8,285 nt of DNA. Source: Holophagales bacterium. Lineage in GTDB: Bacteria > Acidobacteriota > Holophagae > Holophagales > Holophagaceae. Within the stretch, counting starts at the first letter, position 1. Each line of letters opens with the position of its first letter. Location of the stretch: the NCBI GenBank assembly GCA_031281385.1, contig JAITFL010000118.1:1-8285 (forward strand). The letters are read 5' to 3'. Below the pieces are notes generated by a model. It was given only the letters and a program-made list of their open reading frames with translations. It had not been told where the DNA came from and did no database searches. Made by a program: the position numbers and the translations under genes. Below are positions 4,545 to 8,285 of this stretch, piece after piece.

Positions 4545-6182
4545 TTGAAAAAATGGCTCGAAATACTGTTGAGTGTTTCGCTGCTTTGCGTCCACGCTGC
4601 AGCCCAAGGCGTCCAAGGGACACAGGAAAAAAAGATACAGATCCTTGCGACGGCCAACACCGGGGCCGCAATCCTTCCCTACGACCCTTACTCACTGGCC
4701 GCTGCTAATAGGGGCTGGGCCAAGCTGGCCAGCGCCATAAAGGCAGAAAAAAACAAAAGCGAAGCGACCATTTTGGTGGATTGCGGCGACGCCATCCAAG
4801 GCTCCCCGATGGCCTACATCTATCAAAAAATGCGGCCTGGCCTCTCCAACCCCATCGTCAAGATAATGAACGACCTTGGCTACAGGGCCTACACAGTTGG
4901 AGCGCACGACTTCGACTTGGGTTCCACTTTTGTCAGGGCAGCCGAAAAACAGGCCAGCTTCCCATTTTTGGCGGCCAACGTCGTGGACAGGGATGGAAAG
5001 CTATTTTTCAAACCATTTACAAAAATCAGCGTTGATGGCGTGTCCATAGCCATCTTGGGGCTATTCGTCCCCCACGCGCCCAACTTGCTCACCACTCACG
5101 CCCAGATGGGGCTGGCGGCCAAGGACGCCATAGATGCAGCCAAAGAGTGGGTGCCCAAGCTAAGGGGCGCGGAAAAGGCAGACATAGTGATAGTGATGGC
5201 GCACACGGGCTGCGAGGGGCCGTACACAGTCCCAAACGAATCTTCCACCGCCATCTCCATCGCCGAAAAAGTCCCTGGCATAGATGGGATAATCGCCACA
5301 CAAGGGCAGCAGCAGATGTCCACCCGCTACAAGGGCATCCCCATCGTGCAGCCCCTGCCGCTGGGCCAGAGCATAGCTTCCATAACTATTTCCCTTTCCA
5401 AACAGGGCGGGCGCTGGACTGTGCGCTCATCAAGCCCGGTGGCCATCCCGCTGGACCCATTCCTGCAAAACGACACGCAGGTTTTGAGCGCCACAGAGCA
5501 GGCCCGCCTAGACGAAAACTACTATCTTGACGAACAGGGCCCCCAACTGTCCGCGCCCCTAGACGGGCGCTGGTCAACCGTCGAGCCCACACAGCTTATG
5601 CAGCTTATCCACGATGTGCAGAGAAAGGCCACGAGGGCGCAGTTGAGCGCGGCGCCCAGTCCTGGGGCCAGGATATTCATTCCCAAGGGCCCAACCTCGG
5701 TGCGCCAATTCTATGCCTTGGCGCCAAACGAAAACCGCGTGGCCCGTATCCGCATAACTGGGGCGCAGCTTAGGGCCTACCTAGAACATTCTGCCAGATA
5801 TTTCAGGTTCAGCCACCTGCCCGAACTTATAAACCGCAACGTACCGCTGGCCGACTACGACATGGTGGGCGGCTGCAACTACGCGCTGGACATCAGCCGC
5901 CCAGTGGGCAGGCGGGTCTCTGGCCTGACGTTTGAAGGCAGCCCCGTCAGGGACGACCAAGTGTTCACCATGGCCATCTCCACCTACCGCCTAGCCGGTG
6001 GCGGTGGCTTCATGGAAGCCATAGGGTTCAAAGGCCAGCCGGATATGGTCAGCCGCGAGACGCTGAGGAACCTGCTGATGGATCACGCCCTCTCAAAGGC
6101 CACGCTGGACATTTCCACGCCAAGCACTTGGCGCACCATACCCTACCTCGACAGGGAAAGGGTGGAAGCGGCGTACAGGTAG
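4545..6182 (+). CDS. Secreted 5'-nucleotidase/CpdB-like protein with degenerate metal site
   Basis: From TTG 4545 the product has 545 residues, starting with a signal peptide (KK, then a hydrophobic LEILLSVSLLCV, then HAAAQ). Relatives are periplasmic two-domain enzymes that hydrolyse nucleotides or 2',3'-cyclic nucleotides at a two-metal site. The fold is recognisable: ILATANTGAAILPYD (34-48) matches the family's ILATTDxHGxILPYD, and CGDAIQGSP (80-88), GAHDFD (119-124) and MAHTG (218-222) are present. However, the D and H of the first motif are N38 and G40, the N of GNH is A120, and the GHxH motif has become TQGQQQ (252-257) with no histidine. D82, H121, D124 and H220 remain. The C-terminal domain looks intact (YLEHSARYF, then YALDISRPVG, then TYRLAGGGGF). 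I infer a pseudoenzyme or altered chemistry. Alternative starts are ATG 4515 and TTG 4503. The M81 peptidase gene follows after 55 bp. Confidence 0.88.
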   Translation: MKKWLEILLSVSLLCVHAAAQGVQGTQEKKIQILATANTGAAILPYDPYSLAAANRGWAKLASAIKAEKNKSEATILVDCGDAIQGSPMAYIYQKMRPGLSNPIVKIMNDLGYRAYTVGAHDFDLGSTFVRAAEKQASFPFLAANVVDRDGKLFFKPFTKISVDGVSIAILGLFVPHAPNLLTTHAQMGLAAKDAIDAAKEWVPKLRGAEKADIVIVMAHTGCEGPYTVPNESSTAISIAEKVPGIDGIIATQGQQQMSTRYKGIPIVQPLPLGQSIASITISLSKQGGRWTVRSSSPVAIPLDPFLQNDTQVLSATEQARLDENYYLDEQGPQLSAPLDGRWSTVEPTQLMQLIHDVQRKATRAQLSAAPSPGARIFIPKGPTSVRQFYALAPNENRVARIRITGAQLRAYLEHSARYFRFSHLPELINRNVPLADYDMVGGCNYALDISRPVGRRVSGLTFEGSPVRDDQVFTMAISTYRLAGGGGFMEAIGFKGQPDMVSRETLRNLLMDHALSKATLDISTPSTWRTIPYLDRERVEAAYR

Positions 6183-6222
6183 TGCCAAATAGCAGCCAAG
6201 CGCCCATTTAGCTAATTTTTAT

Positions 6223-6227
6223 AGGAG
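6223..6227 (+). promoter_or_regulatory. Ribosome binding site of the M81 peptidase gene
   Basis: AGGAG lies 10 bases before the ATG at 6238, slightly far but acceptable. No convincing promoter was found in the 55-bp gap after the preceding gene, which supports co-transcription. Confidence 0.65.
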
Positions 6228-6237
6228 AACGCCCACC

Positions 6238-7788
6238 ATGAAAAATATCCTTTCAATCATTTCGCTCTTGCTCTTTTGCCAAGCGGCGCCGCTGTTTGGC
6301 GATGACCCAAAGCCATTGCCGCGCATAGGCATAGCTGGCATTTCAATTGAGTGCAGCACATTTTCGCCTGCTGTCACGCCGCTAGAGGCATTCCGCCAGC
6401 GCGAGGGCGAAGCTCTCTTGCGGAGCTACCCATACCTTAGCGCGGATTCGCCAATGGGCAAGGGCGCGGTCTGGCTCCCCGCCATGCTGTCGTCCGCCAC
6501 TCCCGGCGGTATCGTAGAGCGCGAAACATACGAAGCGCTTGTCAGCAAGACGCTGGGGCTGATCAAGGCCAACATGCCCTATGATGGATTCTTTTACCAC
6601 ATACATGGCGCGATGAGCGTCGTGGGGCTGGACGACCCAGAGGGCGACTTCCTAGAAAGGATACGCGGAATCATCGGCAACGATGCAATAGTTTCCACGT
6701 CCATGGACTTGCATGGCAACGTGTCCATGCGCCTGGCCGAACTGTCAGACTTGATTACCTGCTTCCGCATGGCGCCCCACGAAGACGCGGCCGATTCCAC
6801 CAAGCGCGCAGTCGTGAACCTCTATGACCGAATCACGTCCGGCAAGGGCCGCCCCGCCTACAAGGCCTGGGTGGCAGTCCCCGTGCTGCTGCCTGGCGAA
6901 AGGACCAGCACCCGCGTTGAGCCAGGCAAGTCGCTGTACGCGATGATACCCGGCATAGAGGTACTCCCAGGCGTGGTAGATGCTGCGATATGGATATCGT
7001 ACGCATGGGCAGACGAACCCCGCAACCAAGGCATCGTGATGGTAGTGGGAGACGACAGAGAGCAGGTTGGCAGTTCCGCCAAAAAAATAGCCGAAAAGTT
7101 TTGGGCTGTGCGCCGCCAATTCGACTTCGAGGCGCCCACCAAGTCGCTGGACGAATGTTTGGACGCGGCCATAGCCAGCAAAAAGAAGCCATTTTTCATA
7201 AGCGACATGGGCGACAACCCAACGGGCGGCGGCGCGGGCGACGTGACCTGGACTTTGGCCAGGCTGCTCAAACGGCCCGAGTTCAAGTCCCTCAAGGGCA
7301 AGACAGTGATCTATGCATCCATCCCAGGACCCGAGATGATAGCCGCCGCAAAAAAAGTGGGCGTGGGCGGGCAGGCGGAAGCTATGGTGGGCGCAATGGT
7401 TGACAGCCGCTTTGAGGGCCCAGTCAAACTCTCTGGCACTGTGATGTACGCCAGCGACAGAGAGGCCGTCATCAAAGCCGGCAGCGTATTAGTTATCGTG
7501 ACTCAAGACCGCGCGGCCTATCACTACGAGAGGGGCATGACGGCCATAGGGCTGAAGCCCCGCGAAGCTGACATAGTCATGGTGAAGCAGGGCTACTTGG
7601 TGCCCGACTGGTACAACATGCAGGCCGACTGGATGATGGCGCACACCCGAGGCGGCGTTGACCAGGACATAGCCAACCTGCCATTCAAACGCGTCGTCAG
7701 GCCGATGTACCCCTTGGACCCCGACATGCCCGACCCCGAACTGAACGTGATATTTGTGCCGTCGGCCAAGGAGAAATACGGAAGGTAA
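6238..7788 (+). CDS. Secreted M81 family metallopeptidase (MlrC-like)
   Basis: A 516-residue protein with an N-terminal signal peptide (KN, hydrophobic ILSIISLLLFCQAAPLFG, likely cut near residue 21). The cysteine at 14 does not sit in a proper lipobox. The family is named after MlrC, a zinc enzyme that opens linearised microcystin peptides; natural substrates of most members are unknown. The N-terminal domain shows GIAGISIECSTFSP (residues 31-44) in place of the commoner HETNTFSP, keeping the glutamate (E38). DLHGN (157-161) and APHEDAAD (179-186) supply the expected D, H and H metal ligands. The C-terminal MlrC domain has SDMGDNPTGGGAGD (322-335) and ends with LPFKRVVRPMYPLDPD. Unlike its upstream neighbour, its metal-site motifs look intact. 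It is probably in an operon with the nucleotidase-like gene, since both products are exported. A role in peptide scavenging is possible but is inference. Confidence 0.92.
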   Translation: MKNILSIISLLLFCQAAPLFGDDPKPLPRIGIAGISIECSTFSPAVTPLEAFRQREGEALLRSYPYLSADSPMGKGAVWLPAMLSSATPGGIVERETYEALVSKTLGLIKANMPYDGFFYHIHGAMSVVGLDDPEGDFLERIRGIIGNDAIVSTSMDLHGNVSMRLAELSDLITCFRMAPHEDAADSTKRAVVNLYDRITSGKGRPAYKAWVAVPVLLPGERTSTRVEPGKSLYAMIPGIEVLPGVVDAAIWISYAWADEPRNQGIVMVVGDDREQVGSSAKKIAEKFWAVRRQFDFEAPTKSLDECLDAAIASKKKPFFISDMGDNPTGGGAGDVTWTLARLLKRPEFKSLKGKTVIYASIPGPEMIAAAKKVGVGGQAEAMVGAMVDSRFEGPVKLSGTVMYASDREAVIKAGSVLVIVTQDRAAYHYERGMTAIGLKPREADIVMVKQGYLVPDWYNMQADWMMAHTRGGVDQDIANLPFKRVVRPMYPLDPDMPDPELNVIFVPSAKEKYGR

Positions 7789-7854
7789 TGATTCCGCCAT
7801 TGCCAATTTAGCCATTCGCAACTTCCGCGCAGTGGCACCCTAACCCCTATCAGC

Positions 7855-7869
7855 GCGGGCGTAGCCCGC
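7855..7869. terminator. Hairpin between convergent genes
   Basis: GCGGGC (7855-7860) and GCCCGC (7864-7869) form a 6-bp G+C stem with a GTA loop in the 89-bp gap between the converging M81 and MATE genes. The position suits a bidirectional terminator, but no T-run follows on either strand, so the role is uncertain. Confidence 0.4.
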
Positions 7870-7877
7870 CTCTGCTG

Positions 7878-8285
7878 TTATTTCGACAGCCAGCGGCGGA
7901 ACCAGGCGGCGAATGATGTGGGGGGGTGGCGCGTAATCAGCGGGGCATGGGTGCCATCGCCGCGCATAAGTTTTATCAGCGAGAGCCCCATCAGGATGGC
8001 CGTGCCTGTGTTCAGCATCTCTGCGGCGGGCTGCGCCCAGACGAAGCCCCTGAAGCCAAACAGGTGGTTCAAAAGATAGAGCAGCGGGATAAAGAACAAG
8101 AGTTGCCGCCCAAGCGTGATGACCATCGCCTGCAAGGGCTTCCCAAAGGCCTGGAACGATACCATCAGCGTTATCTGGGGGCCGATGAACGGCAGGGCCC
8201 ACAAAAACGGATCCAATATCGCCTTTCCAGCCTCGACTGTCTTGGCGTCGTTGACGAAGAACCCAAGGAAGCTGTCCCCGAATAT
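7878..8285 (-). CDS. MATE-family efflux transporter, C-terminal part (cut by window edge)
   Basis: The frame is open from the right edge, giving the last 135 residues. It starts IFGDSFLGFFVNDAKTVEAG, followed by ALPFIGPQITLMVSFQAFGKPLQA, a hydrophobic segment LLFFIPLLYLLNHLFGF, then FVWAQPAAEMLNTGTAILMG. The FQAxGKPxQA block, the RQLLFFIPLL helix and the WAQPAAE loop are typical of the last helices of MATE transporters, which export drugs or other compounds through the inner membrane using Na+ or H+ gradients. At least three membrane segments are visible. The substrate cannot be inferred. A run of seven C bases encodes part of HPPT near the C-terminus. The start codon and promoter are outside the window. 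It converges on the M81 gene. Confidence 0.85.
   Translation of the reverse strand: MFGDSFLGFFVNDAKTVEAGKAILDPFLWALPFIGPQITLMVSFQAFGKPLQAMVITLGRQLLFFIPLLYLLNHLFGFRGFVWAQPAAEMLNTGTAILMGLSLIKLMRGDGTHAPLITRHPPTSFAAWFRRWLSK

Noticed and set aside
5147..5530. 127-codon plus-strand frame
   Set aside because: Lies inside the nucleotidase-like gene in another frame, with a shadow-type Arg/His-rich composition.
6858..7301. 147-codon minus-strand frame
   Set aside because: Lies opposite the M81 gene, whose family motifs run through this stretch.
7838..7869. Strong intrinsic terminator between M81 and MATE genes
   Set aside because: The stem is good but there is no T-run on either strand, so it is kept only as a low-confidence hairpin.
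7920..7926. Seven-base homopolymer in the MATE gene as a phase-variable switch
   Set aside because: It lies in the last residues of the protein, where a frameshift would have little effect, so switching is unlikely.

Overview
The window holds six protein-coding genes, two of them cut by the window edges, on bacterial DNA of moderately high G+C with frequent AGG and ATA codons. Two of the gene products carry signal peptides, which fits a bacterium with a periplasm or a secretory envelope. No rRNA or tRNA gene is present, so the lineage cannot be fixed. The mix of a secreted M81 peptidase, a secreted 5'-nucleotidase-like protein and a DUF6941 protein recalls uncultured soil or water phyla such as Acidobacteriota or Armatimonadota, but that is only an impression.

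Layout: the left edge (1-73, minus) carries the first 24 codons of an IS5-type transposase with its own strong promoter. Positions 110-516 contain no gene but hold two diverged copies of a dispersed repeat. guaB (558-2015, plus) encodes IMP dehydrogenase and appears to be transcribed as a leaderless mRNA from a near-consensus promoter whose -35 box lies in a 12-bp palindrome. A gene-free stretch follows (2016-2658). It holds a third copy of the dispersed repeat in the opposite orientation, two near-identical CGAATGA hairpins and a 30-bp tandem duplication. Next come two minus-strand genes: a ThiF/MoeB-type adenylyltransferase (2659-3669), preceded by a heptameric G-run array, and a DUF6941 protein (3798-4259). 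A 285-bp divergent intergenic region with an 11-bp inverted repeat separates these from two plus-strand genes for secreted proteins: a 5'-nucleotidase/CpdB-like protein (about 4545-6182) and an M81 (MlrC-type) metallopeptidase (6238-7788). A convergent MATE-type transporter gene enters from the right edge (7878-8285, minus).

The most notable observation is that the 5'-nucleotidase-like protein has lost most of the metal-binding residues of its metallophosphoesterase domain, while its open reading frame, signal peptide and C-terminal domain are intact. It looks like an exported pseudoenzyme, or an enzyme with changed chemistry, and it is probably co-transcribed with the M81 peptidase, whose own metal-site motifs are intact. 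Other points of interest are the promoter-to-ATG geometry shared by guaB and the transposase, the G-quadruplex-type array upstream of the ThiF-like gene, and the inverted repeat copies flanking guaB. No CRISPR array, tRNA, rRNA or recognisable defence system was seen.
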